Origin: Moorena producens 3L
Lineage (GTDB): Bacteria > Cyanobacteriota > Cyanobacteriia > Cyanobacteriales > Coleofasciculaceae
Direction: 5' to 3'
DNA length: 64,000 nucleotides
NCBI RefSeq assembly: GCF_000211815.1
Contig: NZ_GL890946.1
Location: forward strand, 27,245-91,244
A program made the position numbers and the translations under genes. Positions within the stretch are counted from its first letter, which is position 1; each line of letters opens with the position of its first letter. This document shows positions 1 through 8,749 of the stretch, in pieces. Below the pieces are notes generated by a model. That model searched no databases. It had not been told where the DNA came from and worked only from the letters and a program-made list of their open reading frames with translations.

Positions 1-1490
1 AAAACTGGCGTACCCCCTTCAGCAGAGATTAATTCAAATCCCGTTCTATCCACTGTCCGGGTTTTGACTACTGGCATTAAGCCTGGTGCAATATGGCTTA
101 AATAGGTATGCGATCGCTTAAACGGACGCATTAATAGTCTGCTCCAGGAAATTGGTAAGGTTTCTAGCCATATTTTCCAAGGATACTCGCTCTCCCTTAC
201 CATCCAAGCTGGTGGCGGAAAATAAGATTTTAAAGTATAACACGCCTGATCTAAATCTTGTGGAGAATCGCGATGAACTAAGAAAACAACCGAGACATTA
301 AATGGCACGGCTCCTTCATAGATAGCCGCCTGAGCCTCGACATTTTTCTGAATATTTAATTGTGCTTTAACATTAATCGTATTTTTCTCCTCTGCATATT
401 TTGAGGAGACATTTGCCTGTTTCGTCAGCGAATGCATTTTGCTGGTTACTGTCTTAATGTTCGCTTTGGAAATCTCACAAAAACAATCGGTGTCATAGAC
501 CTCATCTTTTGCCATGACTTGCCAGAGATAGCGCATTTGGGATTCTTTATTCCTCCACCCCTCAGGCTTGTCTAAAAAGAGCATGACTGCGGTATACTGG
601 TCTTTGAGATTAATCCAACGTCGATCAGCAAATGGAATAGCGGTATAGTCTTCCATTAACAGAGAAACCGGGTGGATTTCTGAGTAAACCTCTTCGGTAA
701 CTCCAGCTTCAGTTAAGGAAAGCAACTGGGGAACTGAACGAGGTGGTGTATCATTAAATCGCTGCCACACATAATTCCAACACTCTTGAGCAGAAAGAGG
801 GCGAATCGATAGACCCATTTGATTGCTCAACAGCCTTTCCCAAAATTGATAGCCATTATTAAAGGCAATCTCTATCACTCTCTCGATCTGCTGTTTTTCA
901 TACTCATCCAGCTTGCCAATAAATCCGTTCCACCACTTGGTAGCTGTCATCAAAAATTCTTCGATTTTATCAGATGCTCCCTCTCGACCTGATTCTACGG
1001 TATAGGTAGCAAATAAATACAATGTCTTGGGCTTTCTAATCCCCCCTTTTGTCAAGTCTTGAATTCGCTTCTTTTCTCCCATGATTAGGTACTTTAACTC
1101 GTTAGAGTCTGTACCCTTAATCAACTGACTCAACGTGTTTTGTCTATCAGTGTCATCAGTGAAAGACTTTAGGTGAATCGTGAGGGTTTCCTGCTCTGGG
1201 AAATCTTTTAACCCAGCTTCGATGGCATCAAAAACCGGGTCAATTAACTCCTGCCGTAAGGTGGTGTGAATGCCTCGACATTCAAAACCAAACACAAATT
1301 TATAGGAAGCTTCTCCTTTTCTGAGAATGTATGCCCCAACATCAGACCCATCAAGTCTGACTTCTAGGAAACTAGCTAACTTACAGTCATCCTCGAACGG
1401 CTTTAAGGTTTTCTTTTTACCATTTCCTACATCAACCCGCTTCTTTCCCATCTTTTGTTTAGCTTGATCGTGAGCTTGAGTTGTTGTCAT
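1..1490 (-). CDS. VirB4/TrbE-like conjugation ATPase, partial (C-terminus outside window)
   Basis: A minus-strand frame opens at ATG 1490 (MTTTQAHDQAKQKMG) and runs with no stop to base 1, giving about 496 residues. VirB4-type proteins power type IV secretion and conjugation at the inner membrane. What is visible corresponds to the N-terminal, non-ATPase part of that family. No Walker A motif is seen, but the last residues (GGTPVF) resemble the strand that precedes the P-loop in VirB4 proteins, so the motor domain would lie beyond the edge. It starts 5 bases after the VirB3-like gene and 0.46 kb after a VirB2-like gene on the same strand, the usual virB2-B3-B4 order. The family call rests mainly on this order and size; similarity is weak by eye. 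Confidence 0.55.
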   Translation of the reverse strand, partial: MTTTQAHDQAKQKMGKKRVDVGNGKKKTLKPFEDDCKLASFLEVRLDGSDVGAYILRKGEASYKFVFGFECRGIHTTLRQELIDPVFDAIEAGLKDFPEQETLTIHLKSFTDDTDRQNTLSQLIKGTDSNELKYLIMGEKKRIQDLTKGGIRKPKTLYLFATYTVESGREGASDKIEEFLMTATKWWNGFIGKLDEYEKQQIERVIEIAFNNGYQFWERLLSNQMGLSIRPLSAQECWNYVWQRFNDTPPRSVPQLLSLTEAGVTEEVYSEIHPVSLLMEDYTAIPFADRRWINLKDQYTAVMLFLDKPEGWRNKESQMRYLWQVMAKDEVYDTDCFCEISKANIKTVTSKMHSLTKQANVSSKYAEEKNTINVKAQLNIQKNVEAQAAIYEGAVPFNVSVVFLVHRDSPQDLDQACYTLKSYFPPPAWMVRESEYPWKIWLETLPISWSRLLMRPFKRSHTYLSHIAPGLMPVVKTRTVDRTGFELISAEGGTPV

Positions 1491-1495
1491 ACTTT

Positions 1496-1825
1496 TTAGC
1501 CTTTGCCCTTTGCTTTTTCCCGTTTAATCTCTAAAAGCCTTTGGTATCTACCCATTCCTCTTGTCCATTGAGGTACAGGTATAAACTTAGAAAGAAATTT
1601 CCAATGGCTAGAGGAAGTTAGCACCCACCAAGTAGACATACCCCAAACTCCGAAACAAGATGTCCATACCCAACTAGCTCCTAGTACTCCCTTGACGATG
1701 TAATAGGCAATTGCCCAAATTATTGCCCAGGGGATAAACTGATCGGCTGGAATAGGACCAATTTTCGGTTTTTCATCAAGAGTTCGGTTAACACGACGGA
1801 ATTGTTGCTGTGAATTATTTGCCAT
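1496..1825 (-). CDS. VirB3/PrgI-like small membrane protein
   Basis: 109 residues. A charged N-terminus (FRRVNRTLDEKPKIGP) is followed by a hydrophobic stretch at about residues 30-68 that can form one or two membrane spans, then a basic tail ending KREKAKGKG. Size, topology and position directly upstream of the VirB4-like gene fit VirB3/TrbD-type inner-membrane components of type IV secretion systems, which associate with VirB4. The next gene begins 5 bases downstream, so the two are almost certainly co-transcribed. No catalytic motif is expected. The identification depends on context; it could also be an unrelated small membrane protein. Confidence 0.5.
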   Translation of the reverse strand: MANNSQQQFRRVNRTLDEKPKIGPIPADQFIPWAIIWAIAYYIVKGVLGASWVWTSCFGVWGMSTWWVLTSSSHWKFLSKFIPVPQWTRGMGRYQRLLEIKREKAKGKG

Positions 1826-1954
1826 AGGTCAAGCTATTTTGGATCAGACTTGCCAACTATCAGTGATTGAAACAACTTTCAATCTCAATAAAACCCTGAC
1901 TACTCATCCCTTCAGCTAGATAAAACTCAACAGGCAAATTAGATATAGCGTAGT

Positions 1955-2575
1955 TTATGCTCCTGTGCCAGTGATGTAGCCTGCTAAAAGATCACCCAAT
2001 GTAACTACAATCAAAATGATGATTGGAGTACGGGCTAGGGTTTTCCAGTCATCATCTTGTTGGGCAGCATTGACTACTTTGACCAATGAAATGCCCAAAT
2101 AAATTAGGAATAGTGCTCGTAAAACGTTAAACACCAGGGACACCAAATCGGCGTCTACTTCAGGAATAGCACTAGTTAGCCAATCTTCTGCGACTTGGAA
2201 AAACTGGGCATGGGCTGGCGCAGCGGTAAAGTCCAACATAAACCACAGAAAGGTGAATAGGAAAAGACAGGCTCCTAAACCATATTTCCTGACTAGCCGT
2301 TGAATTTGATTCCCAGAATTACTAGGTTGGACTCCAATCCACCTCACTCCCACAACTAGACACATCAAAAATGATACACCCATCAAAGGAGTGACGGAGG
2401 TACTGATATAGAGATCCAATGCCATGGCGATCGCAGCCATGACCATTAAATAGCCCAAGGGCACTTGCTTCAACTGAGCAAACAACTGAGCAAGCAACTT
2501 AGCAAACATAGTTTCTTTACTTTTCCAACGCTGTTGTTGACGAGGTGACATCGCAACAGAGGACTTGTTCACCAT
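1955..2575 (-). CDS. VirB2/TrbC-like pilin-type membrane protein
   Basis: 206 residues with about five hydrophobic segments: near residues 42-58, 65-78, 95-115, 143-165 and 183-200. The third ends in APAHAQ, which looks like a signal-peptidase site and would release a C-terminal two-span product, the topology of VirB2/TrbC pilins. The longer N-terminal part is unusual for a pilin, as VirB2 precursors are normally 100-130 residues. It is first in the minus-strand virB2-B3-B4-like cluster, with 129 bases before the next gene. Function is inferred from topology and gene order only. Confidence 0.45.
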   Translation of the reverse strand: MVNKSSVAMSPRQQQRWKSKETMFAKLLAQLFAQLKQVPLGYLMVMAAIAMALDLYISTSVTPLMGVSFLMCLVVGVRWIGVQPSNSGNQIQRLVRKYGLGACLFLFTFLWFMLDFTAAPAHAQFFQVAEDWLTSAIPEVDADLVSLVFNVLRALFLIYLGISLVKVVNAAQQDDDWKTLARTPIIILIVVTLGDLLAGYITGTGA

Positions 2576-3042
2576 GGTGGATTTTTCTTTCCGTAATTTT
2601 TCTGACTCTTCTTGTGATACAGAAAATTTTTAAATCGCAAAAGCGATCCCAGAGGAATAGTTCAATTTATTTTCATTAATAAATGTTATTGAGTTAAGGA
2701 GCATTTTGAATAAGCTAAATGATTGTAATTGTTTCACCTCAAGCATTACAATTACTTAACCTCTCAATATCATTGGCACAGCTCGTCAAAAGTCTCAAAA
2801 TGTTACTCGTCCAAAAGGAATAGATAAATAAACTAAATTTTAAGAAAACTCTGAGAAAAGAAAAAAAACTTAACAAAAAAAACGCTGAAACCCAACCTAT
2901 AGGTAGAGGCGTTAGTGCTTAGTAGTTAATAAGCTATTTTGCTGAAAAGTAAACCTAAGCAATTAAAGTGTAACAATTAAACTTAAGATATTAATGGATC
3001 AAGTATTTATATTTGAGTTGTGAACATAGGATTGAAGTAAAA
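2576..3042. other. AT-rich gene-free stretch upstream of the virB-like cluster
   Basis: No convincing ORF or RNA gene is seen. The stretch is AT-rich with A-runs around 2820-2880 and should contain the promoter of the minus-strand virB-like cluster, but I cannot point to a clear -35/-10 pair. Confidence 0.4.
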
Positions 3043-3045
3043 GGG

Positions 3046-3354
3046 AGCAGGGAGCAGGGACTGAGGCCGTGGGCTACGCGGGGCGCGTTCGGAGCAGTAG
3101 GAAAGAGCTTGGAGGATTTTTTGGTGTTATTAAAAACCGCTGCATTGCTATTATCTATTCCAAAGTTCCTTCTTCTGACTTCCCTACTCCCTCGGTGCGC
3201 TTGACCCGTAATTAAATTCGCCACGGGTCGCACCGCTCCCTACTCCCTACTCCCTCGGTGCGCTTGACCCGTAATTAAATTCGCCACGGGTCGCACCGCT
3301 CCCTACTCCCTACTCCCTACTCCCTACTCCCTACTCCCTACTCCCTAAAACCTA
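3046..3354. repeat. Minisatellite (GGGAGCA/CTCCCTA 7-mers) with two palindromic inserts
   Basis: GGGAGCA units at 3046-3058 and long CTCCCTA runs at 3235-3350 surround two identical 41-bp palindromes (3194-3234 and 3257-3297). Each palindrome has outer arms GGTGCG/CGCACC, inner arms ACCCGT/ACGGGT and a short loop. A GGCC/CGCG palindrome remnant lies at about 3064-3092. ORFs here on both strands are repeat artefacts. It fills the gap between the virB-like cluster and the regulator gene. Confidence 0.85.
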
Positions 3355-3390
3355 GAACTTTGTAACTCACCCAATTAAGAACTGCTGTAT

Positions 3391-4122
3391 CTACTTCACC
3401 AAACCACTGCGAAGTGCTTGTACTGCTGCTTGTGTTCTATCGTCACAGCACAGTTTCCACAGCACAGACCGAATGTGAGTTTTAACTGTGCCAAGACCTA
3501 GTAATAATCGCTCGGCAATTTCGTCATTTGTATAACCGGCTACGATCAATTCCAAGACAGTTAGCTCCCGTTCAGTCAGTGGATTTTCCCTAAGAATCTG
3601 ATAATAGTCAGGCTCACAGGAATTGATTAAAGTAATCCCAGAAAAATTATTACCCGGTGACTTGATACTGTTTTTTAGGAGATAACCAGCTATTTCTGGA
3701 TCAATCCAGTGTTGCCCTTCATAGGTAGCTTTTAAAGCATCTAAGAAAGTACTGGTATCTACATTAGTTTTCGGAAAATTGATCCGTTTTAGATAATAGG
3801 AATCTACCCCAGCCCCAAAAGCGCTGATCACAAATTCTTCTGATGTGTCCCAAGATAGCAGCAATATGTTAGGAAAAAATGCCACTTTCCAATTTCTGAC
3901 TAAGCGCAATAACGCATCAGTATTGGTTGAAGGCTCTAAATTAATGACTACTACGTCCGGGTTAGATTTTTTTAAAAGGGCGGCCACATGACGCAAGCTA
4001 GAAACTTGAGACACTAAACTGACTTCCTTGTACTGCTCCAAGACTTTTCTGAGACCCAACTGCGCTAAATCACCCCTCTCAATCAGTAACACCCGAATTT
4101 TTTTGATTACGTTCATAACCAT
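3391..4122 (-). CDS. LuxR/NarL-family regulator with degenerate receiver domain
   Basis: 243 residues. Residues 8-130 match a CheY-like receiver fold and residues 180-243 a LuxR-type helix-turn-helix (LTERELTVLELIVAGYTNDE, then TVKTHIRSVLWKL). The phospho-acceptor Asp of the receiver is Asn61 (VVVINLEP), while the switch Lys (YYLK, K112) is kept and the acidic pair is reduced to IER-D. It therefore probably does not take a phosphate by the normal route and may act as a phosphorylation-independent DNA-binding regulator. No sensor kinase gene is next to it. ATG 4122 is used; a second ATG two codons later is equally possible. Confidence 0.85.
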   Translation of the reverse strand: MVMNVIKKIRVLLIERGDLAQLGLRKVLEQYKEVSLVSQVSSLRHVAALLKKSNPDVVVINLEPSTNTDALLRLVRNWKVAFFPNILLLSWDTSEEFVISAFGAGVDSYYLKRINFPKTNVDTSTFLDALKATYEGQHWIDPEIAGYLLKNSIKSPGNNFSGITLINSCEPDYYQILRENPLTERELTVLELIVAGYTNDEIAERLLLGLGTVKTHIRSVLWKLCCDDRTQAAVQALRSGLVK

Positions 4123-4362
4123 TTTCTAGAACACTGATACCGAAATTGACAACTTAGGATGTGTTTGCTGACCTCACAACCAAAAAAAAAATGGAAGCGA
4201 TCGCGCTCCATAGCTCAAGATTGGTCAGCAAGCTTGTGATCACGAGTCGCCACCTACCGAAATTGTTTCCATCGGTTGATTAGCGCTTTGACCCAATATT
4301 ACTGATGATACAACTCCGGACTATTTTACCGGCATTGCTGAGGGGCAGAATGAATATGAGGT

Positions 4363-4432
4363 GGTGCGTTACGGGCAGCAACCTAACAAGGCGCGTTAGA
4401 GGCGCTCAGACCCGGCCCGTCCCTAACGCACC
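4363..4432. repeat. 70-bp palindromic element, arms GGTGCGTTA/TAACGCACC
   Basis: Outer arms GGTGCGTTACGGGC and GCCCG-TCCC-TAACGCACC pair around a 38-base centre. It lies in the 391-base gap between the regulator and the coiled-coil gene. The outer GGTGCG/CGCACC arms match those of the 41-44 bp palindromes elsewhere in the window. Confidence 0.75.
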
Positions 4433-4513
4433 CTACGCAACTATTAATAGTTGAAGGTTGACAACACCATGTCGTCAACCTTCAAAACCACCAAAATATT
4501 TCCCTTTTTGGGC

Positions 4514-5590
4514 TTATTTACCCTTAGTTGGATTTTTGGCTTGCTCTAAGGCAATTTCTTTAAGGGCTTGATAAGAGTTGATATTAGAAGCACCCTCAAT
4601 TGCCTTGACCGCTAAATCCTGAACTTGTTTGAGGGCAGTATCGAGTTGCTGGGAAAGACTGTGTATCCGTGCTGATGATTCCTTTATTGTCTGTTCCAGG
4701 GATTCAATTCTTAGCTGATAGACACGATTATTTCCTTCTAATTCCTTATTCTGTAAGTCGGCTTGAATTTTGACCTGGTGGCTAGCAATCGCTTTGCCTT
4801 CTTCTTGGGCTTTTTTGATAGCCACTGATTTTTCCTGGTCGAAGGCTTCTACCTTAGTTTTTAATTCTTCAAACTGCTTCTCTCGCTCTGCGATCGCATT
4901 TTCCCGCTCTGCCCACTGTTTCTCTTGTTGTTGCCTCGTTTCCTCCAATTCTTTGTATAAACGTTCTTGGTTATGGTTGTAGGTTTCTTTATCTAAGCTG
5001 CGTTGTAGGGCTAAATTATAATCATACTCTTGAGCATCTCGCTTACGGGTTTTATTTTGTTCTTCATTCCGTTCTTTAATAGCTCGTTGCTGTTCCTCTT
5101 GTTCTTTGTCCCAGGATTGTTTTAACTGATTTATTTCCAGCTCTAACTCTTCCCGTTTTTGGTAAATTTCTTCATCGAAAGCTTTAGAGCTATTCTGATA
5201 GTTTTCAATTAACGTATCTAAGGTATCGTCTTGAATTTCTGATAAATTGTGGAGTTCAGCGAGTTGTTGAGTTTCCTCAGTAACCGCTGTTCGTAATTCT
5301 TCTAGTTTAGCGGCTTCTGATGTTAGTTTTTCCGACAACTCACTGACACTACTACCAAACCCTAATTGCAGCTTAACCAGGCTGTCTAGGGTATACATCA
5401 TTTTGTCTTTCATGACTTTTGCTGGTACGGATCCATTAGTTTGCTTTTTTTCCACCGTGGATACTTGAGGAGTTTCCGTTTTGTTCATCTGCTTCATTTC
5501 TTTTTCCAAAGCATTTCGTTCTGCTAGTAATTCCTTGTAAGCTTCTAAAATTTCTGCTTTGGTGTTCTTGCTGTTAGGTTTGCGTGTCAT
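4514..5590 (-). CDS. Coiled-coil protein, paralogue of the next gene upstream
   Basis: 358 residues, highly charged and rich in Glu, Gln and Lys, with no membrane span or signal peptide. A conserved block at about residues 68-105 (LVKLQLGFGSSVSELSEKL) is shared with the neighbour at 5893-6777. From about residue 140 to 330 the protein is nearly continuous predicted coiled coil, and it ends ALEQAKNPTKGK. Such proteins in cyanobacteria are often filament-forming or scaffold proteins, but nothing here proves that. ATG 5590 is the first residue of a clean frame. The two paralogues lie in tandem on one strand, separated by a MITE-like insert. Confidence 0.75.
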   Translation of the reverse strand: MTRKPNSKNTKAEILEAYKELLAERNALEKEMKQMNKTETPQVSTVEKKQTNGSVPAKVMKDKMMYTLDSLVKLQLGFGSSVSELSEKLTSEAAKLEELRTAVTEETQQLAELHNLSEIQDDTLDTLIENYQNSSKAFDEEIYQKREELELEINQLKQSWDKEQEEQQRAIKERNEEQNKTRKRDAQEYDYNLALQRSLDKETYNHNQERLYKELEETRQQQEKQWAERENAIAEREKQFEELKTKVEAFDQEKSVAIKKAQEEGKAIASHQVKIQADLQNKELEGNNRVYQLRIESLEQTIKESSARIHSLSQQLDTALKQVQDLAVKAIEGASNINSYQALKEIALEQAKNPTKGK

Positions 5591-5632
5591 ACTTTCAACG
5601 TTATCTTCTGTTTGACAATTTCTTAACTGCTA

Positions 5633-5778
5633 TATAGCAATTATTATTTGGGTGAGGTACAAAGTTTTGGGTTTTAGGGAGCAGGGAGCAGGGAGCAGGG
5701 AGTAGGGATCCCCCCTTGCCCCCCTTAATAAGGGGGGAATAAAATTGAATGTACCTCATGAGTCTAATAATTGCTATA
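5633..5778. mobile_element. MITE-like element, family A (ends TATAGCAATTATTA)
   Basis: The left end TATAGCAATTATTA...TGAGGTAC and the right end (read in reverse complement) TATAGCAATTATTA...TGAGGTAC form a terminal inverted repeat of about 28 bases. The interior carries GGGAGCA minisatellite units and a CCCCCTT/AAGGGGG hairpin. It sits between the two coiled-coil genes. No ORF is inside. Confidence 0.8.
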
Positions 5779-5892
5779 AATAGTCACTAATTTTGATCCT
5801 TGCTTCTTGAAGACCCATCAAAAGCTTTCAAAGTCAGGGCTTGGGACTGTTTCAGGGTCTCTTGTAGCTGACCATATAGATTTTCAATTTGT

Positions 5893-6777
5893 TTATTTTG
5901 TTTTTCTATGTGTTGCTCCAAGGACTGAATTTTTAACGTCATAACCCTGTTGAGTAACTTCCCAGCCTTTGGTGAGTAAATCAGCCTGTACTTTAGCGTC
6001 GTTTTGGACTTTTTTAATTGCTTTATCTTTTACTTTTTTAACGATTTCATCTAGCTCAGCGGGGAAAGCTTCCACTTTCTGTTGATACTCTTCAAACAGG
6101 TCTTGAGATTCTTGTAGCTTCTGTTCTCGCTCAGACCATTGCTTTTCTTTTTCTTGATTGGACTCTTGTAATTCTCGCTCCTGGTTACGGCTCAGTTCTT
6201 CATACTGATCCGTCTCAATTTTACGCTGACGTTCTAATTCGTATTGATAGTCAGCTTCTTGGCGTTGTCGTTCCCGAGCCAATAATTCGTTTTGTTCTTG
6301 ACGTGCTATTTCAAAGTATTCCTGGTCTTTTTGCCAAAGCTTACGTTTTTGCTCTTGGTCTTTTTCGATCTCTTCTCGCTGTTGATCTGCTTTTTGCTCT
6401 AGGGATTTTAGCTTTTCCTGGTGCTCTTGATTGAGCAAATGTAAGGCATCAGCTACAACTCGAATTTGCTGAAGGTATTGCAAGTGTTCAGTTTCTACTT
6501 TAATCGCCAGCTTTAGCTCATCAAGTTTAGATGCTTCTGAGGATAATTTTTCTGACAATTCATTAACAATGGTGCCAAACTCCAGCTGTAAATCAGCCAT
6601 TCCTTTGACAATATTATCAACGGTATAATTTGATGCAGTTTCCAGGACTTGTTGATTTTTAGCTTTTTCTGCTTCTTCTTCTTTGGTCGCAATTTTTGAG
6701 TCAATATTTTGCCGCTGTTTTAGGATTTGCTCAAAGGCTTGGAAAATCTGGTCTTTGCTGTCTTTTGTGGCAACCAT
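5893..6777 (-). CDS. Coiled-coil protein, 3' end frameshifted relative to its paralogue
   Basis: 294 residues in the open frame. Residues near 45-90 (MADLQLEFGTIVNELSEKL) match the paralogue at 4514-5590, and the middle is a long Glu/Gln-rich coiled coil. The last 20 or so residues (GYDVKNSVLGATHRKTK) do not match the paralogue. The +1 frame does: from about 5957 it reads NRVMTLKIQSLEQHIEKQ, aligns with the paralogue's NRVYQLRIESLEQTIKES, and runs to a TAG at 5787. The gene therefore looks like a roughly 330-residue protein broken by a one-base change near 5950-5965. Whether this is a mutation, an assembly error or programmed slippage cannot be told. It may form a transcription unit with the downstream paralogue. 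Confidence 0.75.
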   Translation of the reverse strand: MVATKDSKDQIFQAFEQILKQRQNIDSKIATKEEEAEKAKNQQVLETASNYTVDNIVKGMADLQLEFGTIVNELSEKLSSEASKLDELKLAIKVETEHLQYLQQIRVVADALHLLNQEHQEKLKSLEQKADQQREEIEKDQEQKRKLWQKDQEYFEIARQEQNELLARERQRQEADYQYELERQRKIETDQYEELSRNQERELQESNQEKEKQWSEREQKLQESQDLFEEYQQKVEAFPAELDEIVKKVKDKAIKKVQNDAKVQADLLTKGWEVTQQGYDVKNSVLGATHRKTK

Positions 6778-6839
6778 ATAGTGTGTTCCTTTGACGAGAT
6801 TTAGATTTTTTTAATTGAAAATGATTACTTTAAAATTGC

Positions 6840-7011
6840 TATAGCGCTGGGAATCGGGAATCGGGAATCGGAACCCACCCCTAACCCCTCCCAGGAGGGG
6901 AACGGGAATCGGAACCCACCCCTAACCCCTCCCAGGAGGGGAACGGGAGTAGGGAATCGGGAATCGGGAAAAAATAGGTGTGTGTATTTCATTAATATGG
7001 AAAACGCTATA
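6840..7011. mobile_element. MITE-like element, family A, loaded with a 44-bp tandem repeat
   Basis: It starts TATAGC and ends GCTATA with the family's ...CATTAATATGGAAAACGC right end. The interior holds two copies of a unit of about 44 bp (GAACCCACCCCTAACCCCTC core) and GGGAATC units. An ORF here is a repeat artefact. Confidence 0.65.
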
Positions 7012-7383
7012 GTAGCTGGTGGCTGGTTAGCAATATTCATCCACTAACTACTCCCTACTAGAACAGTGCTCTTAAAACAGTGCTCTTATCTGAGATAATT
7101 CCCAAACAAGAGGTTTCTTTATCAGCCAGTGGCTAATGGCCAGTACCCGACACTACCCACAGCGATACGCGTTCGCAAAGCGTGGCCTACGGCCAATCGC
7201 TGCTCTAGAATCGTTCGTTGTAGGAGGGATGTGATGGCTCTAGGGGTGTGGGTGCAATGGTTAAGAGGAAAGACTATAGTAGTACAAATGTTCTACTTTA
7301 TTGTCCTGAAACTCCAATGGATAAGTCAAGGGCAAATTGCCCATGCTAGGCTGGAACTCAAGTAGCTTTGTCATAGAAAAACA

Positions 7384-7414
7384 CCTGAAACCCAGTTTAT
7401 ACAAGGGTTTCAGG
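7384..7414 (-). terminator. Hairpin with T-run, possible minus-strand terminator
   Basis: CCTGAAACCC (7384-7393) pairs with GGGTTTCAGG (7405-7414); on the minus strand it is followed by TGTTTTTC. It could end transcription coming from sufE, about 360 bases upstream on that strand. Confidence 0.35.
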
Positions 7415-7441
7415 CTTAATTTAGTCTGGATTTACTCAAAT

Positions 7442-7577
7442 ATAGGGAATCGGAACCCACCCCTAACCCCTCCCAGGAGGGGAACGGGAATCGGAACCCA
7501 CCCCTAACCCCTCCCAGGAGGGGAACGGGAATCGGAACCCACCCCTAACCCCTCCCAGGAGGGGAACGGGAATCGGG
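7442..7577. repeat. Three tandem copies of the 44-bp repeat
   Basis: Three near-identical units of about 44 bp (core GAACCCACCCCTAACCCCTC then CCAGGAGGGGAACGGGAATCG) are the same unit seen twice at 6856-6950. The unit contains a CCTCC/GGAGG hairpin. The 998-base gap 6778-7775 holds this, a family A element, a GGCC palindrome near 7169-7198 and a 138-bp element, but no gene. Confidence 0.85.
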
Positions 7578-7586
7578 AACAGAGCT

Positions 7587-7724
7587 GGTTGACTGACTTT
7601 AGATCATGGCGTAGGTTGGGTTGAGGCAACGAAACCCAACCAAGCGTGAGGTGTTCGTTGGGTTAGCGATCGCGTAATCCAACCTACGGGACAATCAGCA
7701 TTTCAAGGGTCTTGTCAGTTAATC
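7587..7724. mobile_element. 138-bp MITE-like element, copy 1
   Basis: Ends GGTTGACTGAC and GTCAGTTAATC form an 11-base imperfect inverted repeat. A second copy of exactly the same length lies at 32708-32845. Both share the terminal 40-60 bases (TTTAGATCATGGCGTAGGTT at one end, AATCAGCATTTCAAGGGTCT at the other) and differ in the middle. No ORF. Confidence 0.75.
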
Positions 7725-7775
7725 CTCGGTCCGGGGTGGGTGACCGGGTGTGGGGAAAATAGAAGGGAAAATCCC

Positions 7776-8228
7776 TCAATTTAATTCTCTCGAAGACATT
7801 CCCAACTGATATCCCAGGGCTTTTTTCTTCATGGTCTGGAAAATGTTGTAAAATCCATTAGCGCGAGAAGGGGTTAAACTAGCATTCAATCCTATGTCTT
7901 GAATAAAGTCAGGAGATAGGTTGACAATCTCTGTTGGCGTCAGTCCATTCAAGCCTTCAATCAACAACGCTACTAACCCTTTAACCAATTGGGCATCTGA
8001 GTCTCCCTGATACAAGACTTTGCCATCATCCAAGTTAGCAGTGATATAAACCTGGGACACGCAGCCAGGAACCTTGTTTTCTGGCACTTTATCGGTTTCT
8101 GGCATGGCCTGAAGCTTCTTGGCGTACCACAGCAACTGCTGATACCGTTGCTTGGGGTCTTTGCGGCGCTGAAAGCGTTCTACAATCCGAGCAAGAGCTT
8201 CTGGTAAAGGGCTTGAGGTGGCTGACAT
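7776..8228 (-). CDS. sufE: SufE-type cysteine desulfurase sulfur acceptor
   Basis: 150 residues from ATG 8228 (a TTG two codons upstream is less likely). SufE accepts persulfide sulfur from the desulfurase SufS and passes it on for iron-sulfur cluster assembly in the cytoplasm. The protein has the family layout: N-terminal helices (LPEALARIVERFQRRKDPKQ), the KVPGCVSQVY motif with the acceptor Cys56, and a C-terminal region with LTPSRANGFYNIF. The length matches other SufE proteins. It stands alone; no other suf gene is adjacent. The 3' end is close to a 138-bp MITE-like element. Confidence 0.93.
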   Translation of the reverse strand: MSATSSPLPEALARIVERFQRRKDPKQRYQQLLWYAKKLQAMPETDKVPENKVPGCVSQVYITANLDDGKVLYQGDSDAQLVKGLVALLIEGLNGLTPTEIVNLSPDFIQDIGLNASLTPSRANGFYNIFQTMKKKALGYQLGMSSRELN

Positions 8229-8317
8229 ACCCAATGTTTAAAAAGGATTAACCATTTTATTTATAGCAGTTATCAATACCGAATTGATCACTGCTATAAA
8301 TGCATATTAGCGTGAGC

Positions 8318-8545
<228 letters not shown>

Positions 8546-8549
8546 GACT

Positions 8550-8722
8550 GAAAGCTGATAACTCAAAGCTGATAACTGATAACTCAAAGCTGAAAGCTGA
8601 AAGCTGAAAGCTGATAGCTGAAAGCTGAAAGCTGATAGCTGATAGCTGATAGCTGATAGCTGATAACTGAAAGCTGAAAGCTCAAAGCTGAAAGCTGATA
8701 GCTGATAGCTGATAGCTGATCA
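8550..8722. repeat. GCTGATA/GCTGAAA 7-mer tandem array
   Basis: Tandem GCTGATA, GCTGAAA and related 7-mers follow the GGTCAGC array. The same motif fills family B elements elsewhere (25396-25698, 30113-30307, 50256-50446). The array ends about 28 bases before the rsmB start, so the rsmB promoter is either inside or replaced by repeats. Confidence 0.9.
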
Positions 8723-8749
8723 GGTAAGACCCAGAGGAGTACAGAGTTT

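Noticed and set aside
7129..7365. 78-aa plus-strand ORF
   Set aside because: The start lies in a palindromic repeat (RKAWPTA), the composition is unlike a protein and no ribosome-binding site is present.
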